A stretch of 64,000 nucleotides of DNA from Chloroflexota bacterium (GTDB lineage: Bacteria > Chloroflexota > Anaerolineae > Anaerolineales > Villigracilaceae). Below are positions 13,825 through 21,795 of this stretch, one piece after another (within the stretch, counting starts at the first letter, position 1; each line of letters opens with the position of its first letter). Below the pieces are notes generated by a model. That model saw only the letters and a program-made list of their open reading frames with translations. It was not told the origin of the DNA and searched no databases. The stretch is from positions 186,001 through 250,000 of the forward strand of contig JAJYLQ010000001.1 of assembly GCA_021787595.1 (NCBI GenBank), given 5' to 3'. Both the position numbers and the translations under genes were made by a program.

Positions 13825-16298
13825 GCCCTCACTGAAACTTTTTTGGCGGCCTTCAGGCTGGCCTCGGCCGGAGCGGAAATGGGCAATCCCATCGAGCGCG
13901 GCACCAGCACCACGCCGGTCGAGATCGTTTCATCAATCTTCACGACCACGTCTTCGCTGACGCCGTCGAGACTCAGCTTCACACGCTCGCCCGCCTCGAC
14001 GCCGAGCTGTTCCGCGGCGGATGGATGCAGCGCGACGAACGCCTCGCCGATTCTTTGATTCAACAATTTTGCGGATTCGACCGTCACGCCGCGATCATAG
14101 AGTTTGGTGACGGGAACTGCCAGCAATTTCTTTTCCTTCGGACGAAGTTCTTCCACTTTCTGGACCCGAGGCAGGGTGAACTTTTCCGAACGGTCCGCGG
14201 CGCTCGACAATTGGACGCCCAGGCCAAACTTGTTCTCATAGGTCGTGCCTCCGTAATACAAATCGCCGCGTCCGACAATTGGCCGCTGAGGTTTGACCTC
14301 CGCGAGTTTTGCGTAATTCAAACCCGCAAACGATTTGATATCTTCGGCAAGGATGTCAAACACGACGGATGCCGATGTGCCTTCGAGAATGACGCTCGCC
14401 TGCCTTGCAACTTGCGACGTGATCGCGAAATCGGGCCTGGTCCCGTCCAGCGCGGGAACCGCCGGATAGAAGCGCTGGACGCGCCGCTCACCGGATGTGA
14501 ACGTGCCTTCGCGTTCGGTGTAAGCCTGTGCGGGCAGAACAACATCCGCAAGTTTCGCTGTTTCGGTTTCGAACAAATCCTGTGCGATGACGAATTCCGT
14601 GCCGTGAAGAGCCCTCACCAGCGCGGGATCATCACCCGCAGGGTCCGCGCCGACCACGTAAACCGTCTTGCCTTTGAGCGCGCCCACCAGATTTTCTTCG
14701 GGGCGGAAACCAATTTCCCACGCGCCCTGATCATTTGCGCGCTGCCAAACGCCGATCAAGCCGTTGTTCGGTTTGCCAGCATGTTCCGTGTCATTTAGCG
14801 CGCGGGCGCAAGCCGTAGCCAGCGCTGTCGAACCGTCGAGGCCAAGACCATCGCTTCCGAACAAGATTACAGCATTCTCGGCCTTGGCAAAGGCATCGCC
14901 GACCTTGCCTTTCTTCGTCAGGTCGTGAACGGTCCTGACTTCATCGCCATAAGAATAGCGGATCACAAAGGATGCGTAGCGATCAAGCTTGGTCTCGCGC
15001 GGGTTGGCGACGATCAACGCTGCGCCGCGCTGGACCGCCTGCTTGACTCGCAAATACCAGACTGGCGCTTCTTCATATAAATCAGATGCGACAACCACAA
15101 TGGTGGTGCCTGCGCCCATTGCTCCGAAATTCGTCCCCTGCCCAACGCCGACCAGTGAAACCAGATCGCCGCCGCCCATGTGAGTGTACAAAACCGCCTT
15201 ACCTTCAACCTGGTCGGCAAATGATTTCAAGTTGAACAAATCCTCGTTCGACAATCGTCCCGAAGCCAACACAACCAAATCTTTTTTGGCTTTGGCGATC
15301 GCTTCGCCCGCGGCTTGAGTCGCCGCATCCCATGAAGCGCGTGATAATTTTCCATCCTTGCGGATCAGCGGCTTGCTCAAACGCTTTTCACTTTCCGCGT
15401 AGTGATAAGCGAAGCGGCCCTTGTCGCACATCCAAATCTCGTTGACTTCCTCATTCTGCCGCGGCATCACGCGCTTGATGACGATCTTGCCGTCGCTCAT
15501 CGCCTCGCGGCGCGTGTTGAAGGTGATGTTGCAGCCCACCGGGCACTGCGAGCAGATCGAAGCGGACGAACTCAATTCCCACGGACGCGCGCCAAAGCGG
15601 AAGTCCGCCGTGGTCAGCGCGCCGACGGGACAAATGTCGGTGGTGTTGCCCGAGAAAACGGAATCAAATCCCGGGTCCGATAAGGAGACGATCTGGGTCG
15701 AGCGGCCGCGCTCGTCGAAGCCAAGCACCGCATCGCCCGCGACCTCATCCTGAAAACGAATGCAGCGCGCACACTGGATGCAGCGTTCCTGGTCGAGATA
15801 GATCAATTCGCCAAGCGGGACCATTTTGGCGAGATGCATTTTCTCGTCAAATAAGAAGCGGCTCTTTCCCGGACCGTAAGCCATCGTCAGGTTCTGAAGC
15901 GGACACTCGCCGCCCTTGTCGCAGATCGGGCAGTCGAGCGGATGAGACGTGAGCAAAAATTCAATCGTGCTTTTTTGTCCTGCTTCGGCCTTCTCGGATT
16001 GTGTGTAAACCACCATTCCCTCCGAAACGGGATTGGTGCACGCCGTTTCGAGCTTGGGCAAAAACTGTAATTTGGGTTCGCCCTTATCATCGAGGATCGG
16101 CTTGCCCGTGGTGCGATCCATCACCGGACGCCCAATCTCGACGAGGCACATGCGGCACATGCCGACCGGTTCCATTTTTGGATGATAGCAAAAGACTGGA
16201 ATATCAATTCCTGCTTCTTTCGCAGCATCCACCACCAGCATTCCATCAGGAACGGTGACTTGCTTTCCATCTATCGTTAGCGTTACCTGTTTCGTCAT
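13821..16298 (-). CDS. nuoG: NADH-quinone oxidoreductase subunit G
   Basis: An 825-residue iron-sulfur subunit. Its N-terminus has a [2Fe-2S] ferredoxin domain (CYHPKMEPVGMCRMC...C near residue 38), a His/Cys [4Fe-4S] site (HPLDCPICDKGGECPLQ, about 105-120), a second site (CIQCARC...CPVGAL) and the ICSQCPVGCN entry to the molybdopterin-oxidoreductase-like domain. The latter has lost its cofactor in this family. The ATG at 16298 (MTKQVTLTIDGKQVTVPDG) is chosen, since the upstream frame to 16331 only translates repeat A. It overlaps nuoH by 4 bp. Confidence 0.96.
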   Translation of the reverse strand: MTKQVTLTIDGKQVTVPDGMLVVDAAKEAGIDIPVFCYHPKMEPVGMCRMCLVEIGRPVMDRTTGKPILDDKGEPKLQFLPKLETACTNPVSEGMVVYTQSEKAEAGQKSTIEFLLTSHPLDCPICDKGGECPLQNLTMAYGPGKSRFLFDEKMHLAKMVPLGELIYLDQERCIQCARCIRFQDEVAGDAVLGFDERGRSTQIVSLSDPGFDSVFSGNTTDICPVGALTTADFRFGARPWELSSSASICSQCPVGCNITFNTRREAMSDGKIVIKRVMPRQNEEVNEIWMCDKGRFAYHYAESEKRLSKPLIRKDGKLSRASWDAATQAAGEAIAKAKKDLVVLASGRLSNEDLFNLKSFADQVEGKAVLYTHMGGGDLVSLVGVGQGTNFGAMGAGTTIVVVASDLYEEAPVWYLRVKQAVQRGAALIVANPRETKLDRYASFVIRYSYGDEVRTVHDLTKKGKVGDAFAKAENAVILFGSDGLGLDGSTALATACARALNDTEHAGKPNNGLIGVWQRANDQGAWEIGFRPEENLVGALKGKTVYVVGADPAGDDPALVRALHGTEFVIAQDLFETETAKLADVVLPAQAYTEREGTFTSGERRVQRFYPAVPALDGTRPDFAITSQVARQASVILEGTSASVVFDILAEDIKSFAGLNYAKLAEVKPQRPIVGRGDLYYGGTTYENKFGLGVQLSSAADRSEKFTLPRVQKVEELRPKEKKLLAVPVTKLYDRGVTVESAKLLNQRIGEAFVALHPSAAEQLGVEAGERVKLSLDGVSEDVVVKIDETISTGVVLVPRSMGLPISAPAEASLKAAKKVSVRA

Positions 16299-16309
16299 AA
16301 GTCTCCGTT

Positions 16310-16356
16310 CCCTCACCCTGCCCTCTCCCAATGGGAGAAGGGACAGGGGTGAGGGG
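16310..16356. repeat. Repeat A, copy A6 (between nuoF and nuoG)
   Basis: CCCTCACCCTGCCCTCTCCC and, after AAT, GGGAGAAGGGACAGGGGTGA give the repeat-A hairpin, filling the 63-bp gap between the nuoF stop and the nuoG start. Confidence 0.8.
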
Positions 16357-16361
16357 AAACA

Positions 16362-17603
16362 TTATTTTGTAAAATCCTGCGCGAACCTTTCGATGCCCGT
16401 GACCACTGCCATCGTGGAGAATTCACCCAATGGACAAAGGCATTTGTTCTGCATCTGTTTGGCAACGTTCAAAAGTAAATCCACGTTGTCAGTCGAATGC
16501 CCGCCGTCACGAATATCTTCGATCAAATGCATCATCCAATACGTGCCCTCGCGGCACGGCGTGCATTTGCCGCAGGATTCATGTTTGAAGAAATGGATGG
16601 TCTTGTTGATGACCCAGTCCATCGAGACGGTGTCGTCAATCACGATCACGGACGCCGATCCGAGGTCCGCGCCGAGCGTACGGACAGCGGCGTAGTCCAT
16701 TTGCGTATCGAGAACTTTTTCATCCGCAGCGATGAATGAAGATGACGCGCCCGCAGGCATGATGGCCTTGACCGGGCGGCCTTCCTGAACGCCGCCGCCG
16801 TGTTCATAGATCAGCTGGCGGAAGGTTGTGCCAAAAGGCAATTCATAATTTCCGGGCTTGCGAACACGGCCCGAAAGCGAAAAGACTTTCACGCCCGCGC
16901 TGTCCGGCGTTCCCATGTTTTTATACCAGTCCGCGCCGTTGGCAAGAATCATCGGCAAGTTGGTCAACGTTTCGACGTTATTCACGACCGTCGGCTTGCC
17001 GTATAAACCATAAACTGCCGGGAACGGCGGGCGGATGCGCGGCGTTCCGCGTTTGCCTTCGATGGACTCGAGCATGGCCGTCTCTTCGCCGCAGATGTAT
17101 GCGCCCGCGCCGAGATGAGTGTAAATATGAAGCGAATAATCCGTGCCGAAAAGATTCTCGCCGAGAACACCGGCTTCTCCCATCTCCGCGATCTTCTCAT
17201 CGAGGAATTTCGCGACCTGCCAGAACTCGCCGCGCAGATAAACGTACGCGGCGTTCGCGCCGACCGCGTAGGAAGCAATCGCAACGCCCTCCAAAAACTG
17301 GAACGGATTGCTTTCCATGATCTCGCGGTCCTTGAACGTGCCCGGCTCGGACTCGTCCGCGTTGGCAACCACGTAATGCGGCCAGATCTTGTTATCAATG
17401 AACGACCACTTCACGCCGGTCGGGAAGCCTGCGCCGCCGCGCCCGCGCAGCCCGGAAGCCTTGACCGCGTCGGTCACTTCGCCCGGCTTCATCTTCGTGA
17501 CCACTTTTTTGAACGCCTCGAAGCCGCCGTTGCTCTTATATACATTCAGTTTGTTGATATCGGGGATGTCCCGATGACGCAATAGGATATGTGTCATAAG
17601 CAT
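16362..17603 (-). CDS. nuoF: NADH-quinone oxidoreductase subunit F
   Basis: A 413-residue subunit that binds NADH and FMN and carries cluster N3. Visible motifs are GLRGRGGAGFPTGVKW (NADH/FMN loop), ANADESEPGTFKDREIM, CGEETAMLESIEGKRG, PTVVNNVETL and the [4Fe-4S] motif ESCGKCTPCREG...C. The ATG at 17603 follows directly after the TAG of the MNT gene (TAGATG), so translation is probably coupled to it. A second ATG 6 nt on (17597) is the more usual-looking start, MTHILLRHRD. The neighbour upstream should be nuoE, but a HEPN/MNT pair intervenes. Confidence 0.97.
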   Translation of the reverse strand: MLMTHILLRHRDIPDINKLNVYKSNGGFEAFKKVVTKMKPGEVTDAVKASGLRGRGGAGFPTGVKWSFIDNKIWPHYVVANADESEPGTFKDREIMESNPFQFLEGVAIASYAVGANAAYVYLRGEFWQVAKFLDEKIAEMGEAGVLGENLFGTDYSLHIYTHLGAGAYICGEETAMLESIEGKRGTPRIRPPFPAVYGLYGKPTVVNNVETLTNLPMILANGADWYKNMGTPDSAGVKVFSLSGRVRKPGNYELPFGTTFRQLIYEHGGGVQEGRPVKAIMPAGASSSFIAADEKVLDTQMDYAAVRTLGADLGSASVIVIDDTVSMDWVINKTIHFFKHESCGKCTPCREGTYWMMHLIEDIRDGGHSTDNVDLLLNVAKQMQNKCLCPLGEFSTMAVVTGIERFAQDFTK

Positions 17604-17936
17604 CTATTCTGCCAATGGGATGATCTGTCCTTCACGGCGAGCAATTTCGATGATCCAGCTGCTATTGCTTTCATTATATTGTTTTACTCCAACTGCAATC
17701 GGTTCAATACGGCTATCAATATCAGCAGCAACATGCCATAGCTTATCAATATCGCGCCGTTTAGGTCGTTTCTTATCGAAGGACGAAGACACAACAAGCA
17801 AATCTATGTCGCTCCATTCACTGAACTTCCCTGTCGCATAGGAACCAAATATCACACCTGCCGAAACAGGAATACCGTGTTCAGAGAGAGCATGCAGATA
17901 TTTTTTGACAATTTTTACAACAGACTTATTAACCAT
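17604..17936 (-). CDS. MNT-type nucleotidyltransferase antitoxin, inserted in the nuo operon
   Basis: A 110-residue minimal nucleotidyltransferase. GSYATGKFSEWSDIDLLVV shows the GS-x10-DxD catalytic motif, and a third acidic residue would be the Asp of AADIDSRIEPIAV near residue 73. In HEPN/MNT pairs such proteins transfer AMP to the HEPN partner or bind it and so silence it. The gene starts 22 bp inside the HEPN gene and its TAG directly touches the ATG of nuoF. It is AT-richer than the surrounding nuo genes, which suggests acquisition. The pair sits precisely between nuoE and nuoF. Confidence 0.85.
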   Translation of the reverse strand: MVNKSVVKIVKKYLHALSEHGIPVSAGVIFGSYATGKFSEWSDIDLLVVSSSFDKKRPKRRDIDKLWHVAADIDSRIEPIAVGVKQYNESNSSWIIEIARREGQIIPLAE

Positions 17937-18310
17937 TCAAGCGTTCCTTTTGCTCGACGCATATAATACTTGGATTCCGTCAACGAAATTGGAGTGGGTA
18001 AAGTATCGGTATAACGACCTTCGATATTGAACTCATTGACTTCAGCCAGAACTTGTTTATGTTCTACCTTCAACTCAATCTCAGCTATTTCTGCCAGTCG
18101 AATCAAGTTGTGAATTTTTGGTGGCATTTTGCCTGTTTGTTTGACTACATGCGCCTTAACCGCTTTTTCCAATGACAAGTGCACGGCGAACAAGCCCAAC
18201 ATAACTCGTTTACCTTTAATAAGATACAAAGCGTCATCCCATGAAGCCAATGCACCATCACGCCAATGAGTTATTTGTTTTTCTACATCAAACTCCGACT
18301 CGTCGCTCAT
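17915..18310 (-). CDS. HEPN-domain protein, inserted in the nuo operon
   Basis: A 131-residue HEPN-domain protein. WRDGALASWDDALYLIKGKRVMLGLFAVHLSLEKAVKAHVV (seen in pieces) is the typical first half, PPKIHNLIRLAE the middle helix, and FNIEGRYTD the Rx(Y) motif of the HEPN superfamily. Many HEPN proteins are metal-independent RNases with an R-x4-6-H site. Here a His in that exact spacing is not evident, so RNase activity is uncertain. It starts 15 bp after nuoE and overlaps the MNT gene by 22 bp. It could be a toxin-antitoxin pair or a HEPN/MNT unit with another role. Confidence 0.8.
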   Translation of the reverse strand: MSDESEFDVEKQITHWRDGALASWDDALYLIKGKRVMLGLFAVHLSLEKAVKAHVVKQTGKMPPKIHNLIRLAEIAEIELKVEHKQVLAEVNEFNIEGRYTDTLPTPISLTESKYYMRRAKGTLEWLISLL

Positions 18311-18325
18311 GTTTTTCTTTACACG

Positions 18326-18829
18326 CTACGAATTGCTTTCGGCTTTTCTCAACGCCTCGATCAATTCCATCGTCTTATCTACATTCATATCTTCGTAATA
18401 CTTCAATCCGTCGCCGCTTTGGATCTGGAACATCGGCGCACGATCACAGGCCGCGAGACAAGTCACCGCTTCGAGCGTGACCAAGCCATCGGCGGTCGTC
18501 TCGCCGACTTTGATCCCAAGGTTGGAGCATAACGACTCCATGAATTGATCCGCGCCGCGCAACGCGCAGGGCAGATCGGTGCAAACCTGCATCCGATACT
18601 TGCCCTCTTTTTTATCGTGATACAAAGTGTAAAAGCCAACCACCGAGCCGACATCCGTCACGCTGATCTCAAGCGCATCGGCAATGTCCTGCATCGCTTC
18701 TTTTGTGATGTAACCGTCTTCGCGTTGCGCGAGATACAGCAGCGGCATCACCGCCGAGCGTTTATGTTCGGGCGGATACTTCGCCAGAATTTGTTTGACT
18801 TCTTTGGGATATTTTTCAGCGAGACTCAT
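18326..18829 (-). CDS. nuoE: NADH-quinone oxidoreductase subunit E
   Basis: A 167-residue thioredoxin-fold subunit carrying the off-path [2Fe-2S] cluster N1a. The four ligands are the Cys pair in QVCTDLPCAL (C-x4-C, near residue 80) and in CLAACDRAP (C-x3-C). The N-terminal helical part has KYPPEHKRSAVMPLLYLAQREDGYI, typical of the family. The start overlaps the nuoD stop by 4 bp (ATGA). Its usual direct partner NuoF is encoded 723 bp further on, beyond the HEPN/MNT insertion. Confidence 0.97.
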   Translation of the reverse strand: MSLAEKYPKEVKQILAKYPPEHKRSAVMPLLYLAQREDGYITKEAMQDIADALEISVTDVGSVVGFYTLYHDKKEGKYRMQVCTDLPCALRGADQFMESLCSNLGIKVGETTADGLVTLEAVTCLAACDRAPMFQIQSGDGLKYYEDMNVDKTMELIEALRKAESNS

Positions 18830-20061
18830 CGGTCAATGTCTCCGAGAACGATGTCAGTGGAAGCGAGGATGGCTATCAAATCGGCCACCAGGTGTCCCCT
18901 GACGATTTGAGGTACCACCGAAAGGTTATCGAACGAAGGCGTGCGCCAATGGACGCGGTATGGTTTGGGGCCGCCGTCACCTTCCAGGTAAACGGCCAGT
19001 TCGCCGCGCGGGGATTCAACCGCACTGTAAATGGAAGCCTTCGGCGCGGGGAAGCCTTCCGTCCACAACTTGAAGTGATGGATCAGCGCCTCCATGCTGG
19101 TGCCGATCTCGGAGCGCGGCGGCGTGACGAATTTGCGGTTGTCGCTGCGGACAGGGCCCATCGGCAATTTGTCCAATGCCTGTTCGACGATCTTCAACGA
19201 TTCACGCAGCTCCTGCACGCGGACAACATAACGCGCGTAGGTATCGCCTTTTGTATCGGTCGGCACATTGAAATCATATTGTTCATAACCCATGTACGGA
19301 CGCGCCTTACGCAAATCCCAATTGACGCCGGAAGCGCGCAGCATTGGTCCGGTCACGCCGTGTTGAAGCGCGGTCGCCGCGTCGAGTTTGCCGATGCCCA
19401 CCGTCCGGTCGAGCCAGAGCGGATTCTTCGTCAACAAAGCTTCATATTCATCAATGCGCTTCGGGAGCAACTTAATGAAATCGCGCACCGCGGCTTCGAA
19501 TTCCACCGGCACATCGCGCCACACACCGCCGGGGCGGAAGTACGTCACCATCATGCGCTGGCCGGAGACCATCTCGAAGATGTCGAGGATAATTTCGCGC
19601 TCGCGGAAACAATAGAGGAAGACCGACATCGCCGCCAGGTCGAGCGCTGTGGTGCCAAGCCAGACCAAATGCGAGGCGATGCGCTGCAGTTCGGTCAGGA
19701 TCACGCGCAAAGCCTGCGCGCGCGGCGGCACGTCGAGGCCGACCAATTTCTCGACCGCCATCACATACGCAAGGTTATTGCCCATGTTGTTCATATAATC
19801 CAGGCGGTCGGTCATCACTTCGGCCTTGAGATACGTCTTGGCTTCCATGTTCTTCTCGATGCCTGTGTGCAAATAACCGATCTCTGGGATGCAGTTAACA
19901 ATGACTTCGCCGTCCAGTTCGAGCACCAGGCGTAGAACACCGTGCGTAGAGGGATGCTGCGGCCCCATGTTCAAGATCATGGTCTCGCCCGAAACGGCGC
20001 GTTCCGAAACTAAATGTTTATAGGGCCCGACAGGAATCTCCTGCAGTTGATATTCACTCAT
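18826..20061 (-). CDS. nuoD: NADH-quinone oxidoreductase subunit D
   Basis: A 411-residue 49-kDa subunit, derived from [NiFe]-hydrogenase large subunits, that forms the quinone-binding site with NuoB. The signatures are MGPQHPSTHGVLRLVLELDGE, GYLHTGIEKNMEAKTYLKAE and IDRTVGIG-like DRTVGIGKL, plus RIAPAGEVYS-like RVHWRTPSF near the end. The hydrogenase cysteines are absent, as expected. It is followed without gap by nuoE and preceded by a 52-bp gap with a GAAGATT/AATCTTC hairpin (20085-20101). Confidence 0.97.
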   Translation of the reverse strand: MSEYQLQEIPVGPYKHLVSERAVSGETMILNMGPQHPSTHGVLRLVLELDGEVIVNCIPEIGYLHTGIEKNMEAKTYLKAEVMTDRLDYMNNMGNNLAYVMAVEKLVGLDVPPRAQALRVILTELQRIASHLVWLGTTALDLAAMSVFLYCFREREIILDIFEMVSGQRMMVTYFRPGGVWRDVPVEFEAAVRDFIKLLPKRIDEYEALLTKNPLWLDRTVGIGKLDAATALQHGVTGPMLRASGVNWDLRKARPYMGYEQYDFNVPTDTKGDTYARYVVRVQELRESLKIVEQALDKLPMGPVRSDNRKFVTPPRSEIGTSMEALIHHFKLWTEGFPAPKASIYSAVESPRGELAVYLEGDGGPKPYRVHWRTPSFDNLSVVPQIVRGHLVADLIAILASTDIVLGDIDR

Positions 20062-20113
20062 GACTTTTCCTTGTCAATCCTTGCGAAGATTTGGAATCTT
20101 CACAGGTTGAGTT

Positions 20114-20632
20114 CTATTCCTTGACATACGGTTTACGCACGTCAATCTCTTCAAAGTTGAACGTAAACTGCGGCTCTTCATAGCCCAGCGGAAAATCCTT
20201 GCGGAGCGGATGCCCGTCCAGGTCATCGGGCAGAAGAATGCGGCGCGGATCGGGATGGCCTTCGAATTCGATCCCGAACATATCCATGATCTCGCGCTCG
20301 CGCCAGTTCGCAGCCGCAAACACGCCGGTCGCGGTCGGGACCTTGAGCCGGCTTCCGTTCACCGGGACTCTCAACTGCACCGACAGATTCCGCGCCAGCG
20401 ATGTAAGCTGGTAGATCACATGAAAACGCGGACGCGAAGCATCCTGCGGCCAGTAATCCACCGCCGTCATGGCGGAGAGCAGCGCAAATTCGTGCGCATC
20501 GCGCAAAAGCGTCAACGCCTCGATAATGTGTTCCGGTTTGACAAAGACGTGCGCTTCGCCGCGAAACTCTTCGAGCGTTGCGCCGAATTTTTCTTGTAAT
20601 GTTTGGACGATCTTTTCGAGTTTAGTGTCCAT
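20114..20632 (-). CDS. nuoC: NADH-quinone oxidoreductase subunit C
   Basis: A 172-residue 30-kDa-type subunit of the peripheral arm. The C-terminal signature is NWREREIMDMFGIEFEGHPDPRRILLPDDLDGHPLRKDFPLGY, seen in pieces, which packs against NuoD. The N-terminal half is the variable alpha/beta domain. NuoC and NuoD are separate genes here, unlike the fused NuoCD of E. coli. The upstream 61-bp gap to nuoB contains an AT-rich imperfect palindrome (TTCGATACTCGAAATTCGA with ATCGAATATCGAATT). The ribosome-binding site (TAGAGAT) is weak. Confidence 0.96.
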   Translation of the reverse strand: MDTKLEKIVQTLQEKFGATLEEFRGEAHVFVKPEHIIEALTLLRDAHEFALLSAMTAVDYWPQDASRPRFHVIYQLTSLARNLSVQLRVPVNGSRLKVPTATGVFAAANWREREIMDMFGIEFEGHPDPRRILLPDDLDGHPLRKDFPLGYEEPQFTFNFEEIDVRKPYVKE

Positions 20633-20693
20633 TGATCTCTATCCACACAGTCATTTCAATTCGATACTCGAAATTCGATCATCGAATATCGAA

Positions 20694-21182
20694 TTACGCT
20701 TTCGCTGCATCCTTGAACCTTTCACCCTTGACCTTTTCGGACAAAGTCAGCACACCGTGGATCAAAGCCTCCGGTCGCGGCGGGCAGCCAGCCACGTAAA
20801 CATCAACAGGCACTACTTCGTCCACGCCCTGGACAATGGCGTAATTATTGAACACGCCGCCGCACGAAGCGCAATCGCCCATGGCGATCACCCATTTCGG
20901 TTCGGGCATCTGGTCATACAAACGGCGCAGGACCGGCGCCATTTTGCGCGAGACCCGTCCCGCCACGATCATCAAATCCGATTGCCGCGGGCTGGGGCGC
21001 ATCAGCTCCATCCCAAAACGGCTCATGTCGTAACTTGCGGCCTGCGCCGCCATCATTTCGATGGCGCAGCAAGCCAGTCCGAACAACATCGGCCACATGG
21101 CATTCGTACGCGCCCAGTTCACGGCAGTTTCGAGCGTGGTCGTCACCACGCCCATGTTGCCGAGTTTCTGCTCTACTCCCAT
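20694..21182 (-). CDS. nuoB: NADH-quinone oxidoreductase subunit B
   Basis: A 162-residue subunit holding the terminal [4Fe-4S] cluster N2 that reduces quinone. The four cysteines appear in [11 protein letters not shown] (adjacent pair), GDCASCGG and [34 protein letters not shown] is the family core. The gene overlaps nuoA by 10 bp. The start at 21182 gives [18 protein letters not shown]; the second Met (residue 10) is possible but less well placed. Confidence 0.97.
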   Translation of the reverse strand: MGVEQKLGNMGVVTTTLETAVNWARTNAMWPMLFGLACCAIEMMAAQAASYDMSRFGMELMRPSPRQSDLMIVAGRVSRKMAPVLRRLYDQMPEPKWVIAMGDCASCGGVFNNYAIVQGVDEVVPVDVYVAGCPPRPEALIHGVLTLSEKVKGERFKDAAKA

Positions 21183-21529
21183 TCAAGCGCTCCTTTCTTC
21201 CACGCGTAAATGTAACCAATCAACAGGATAACGATAAAGATAGCCATCTCGGCCAGCCCAAACAGTCCAAGCTGACGGAAGACGACCGCCCACGGGAGGA
21301 AGAAGATGACTTCGATATCGAACAGGATGAACAGGACCGCGATCAAATAAAAGCGCACCGGCATGCGCCGCGTCCCGGGACCGATGGGTGCGATTCCCGA
21401 TTCGTAAGGCTCAGATTTGACGCTGGATCTTTTCTTCGGTCCGAACAATTCCCCCAAACCAATCGCAATCACTGCAATGACCGTTGCCAATGCGATCATA
21501 ACTCCAATGGCGATGTACTCGAGCAACAT
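21173..21529 (-). CDS. nuoA: NADH-quinone oxidoreductase subunit A
   Basis: A 118-residue, three-helix membrane subunit. The loop [45 protein letters not shown] holds (in pieces) the conserved ESG and FDIEV residues near the quinone site. The ATG at 21529 has GAGGT 4-5 nt upstream and is preferred over the GTG at 21535. As first gene of nuoA-N it should be led by the promoter and palindrome at 21651-21687. The 266-bp gap to rpoD contains only that control region and the rpoD terminator. Confidence 0.95.
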   Translation of the reverse strand: MLLEYIAIGVMIALATVIAVIAIGLGELFGPKKRSSVKSEPYESGIAPIGPGTRRMPVRFYLIAVLFILFDIEVIFFLPWAVVFRQLGLFGLAEMAIFIVILLIGYIYAWKKGALEWE

Positions 21530-21650
21530 AGACACCTCAAAGAGAATACGCTTTAAGGCCTATCGGGAACAATGGCAACCTGGAGTCAGCGGAGATCGTC
21601 TAAATTCGACGGCAATCAGCCGGGCTCGTTTTCCTCGGACAGGCCCAAGT

Positions 21651-21687
21651 TGTGCAAACTTGCACACTGGCGATGAAGTATATCATA
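21651..21687 (-). promoter_or_regulatory. Putative nuo promoter with operator palindrome
   Basis: On the minus strand a -10-like TATACT lies at 21681-21676 (overlapping TATGAT at 21687-21682). Just downstream, where transcription would begin, is the perfect palindrome TGTGCAA-AC-TTGCACA (21651-21666 on the plus strand). A palindrome at +3 to +18 would suit a repressor. No convincing -35 was found, so the -10 assignment is tentative. Confidence 0.5.
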
Positions 21688-21761
21688 AGAGGCCTGGCCG
21701 GGACAGACAATGTGTCGCATTTCACAAAAACGGATGGCGATGGTCCTCTTGAATGGGATAC

Positions 21762-21789
21762 AAAAAGAGCAGCCGTTTCCGGCTGCTCC
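21762..21789 (-). terminator. rpoD terminator
   Basis: Read on the minus strand, GAGCAGCCG-GAAA-CGGCTGCTC is followed by TTTTTG: a 9-bp perfect stem with a GNRA-like tetraloop and a T-run, 7 bp after the sigma-factor stop codon. Confidence 0.92.
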
Positions 21790-21795
21790 GAAGCA

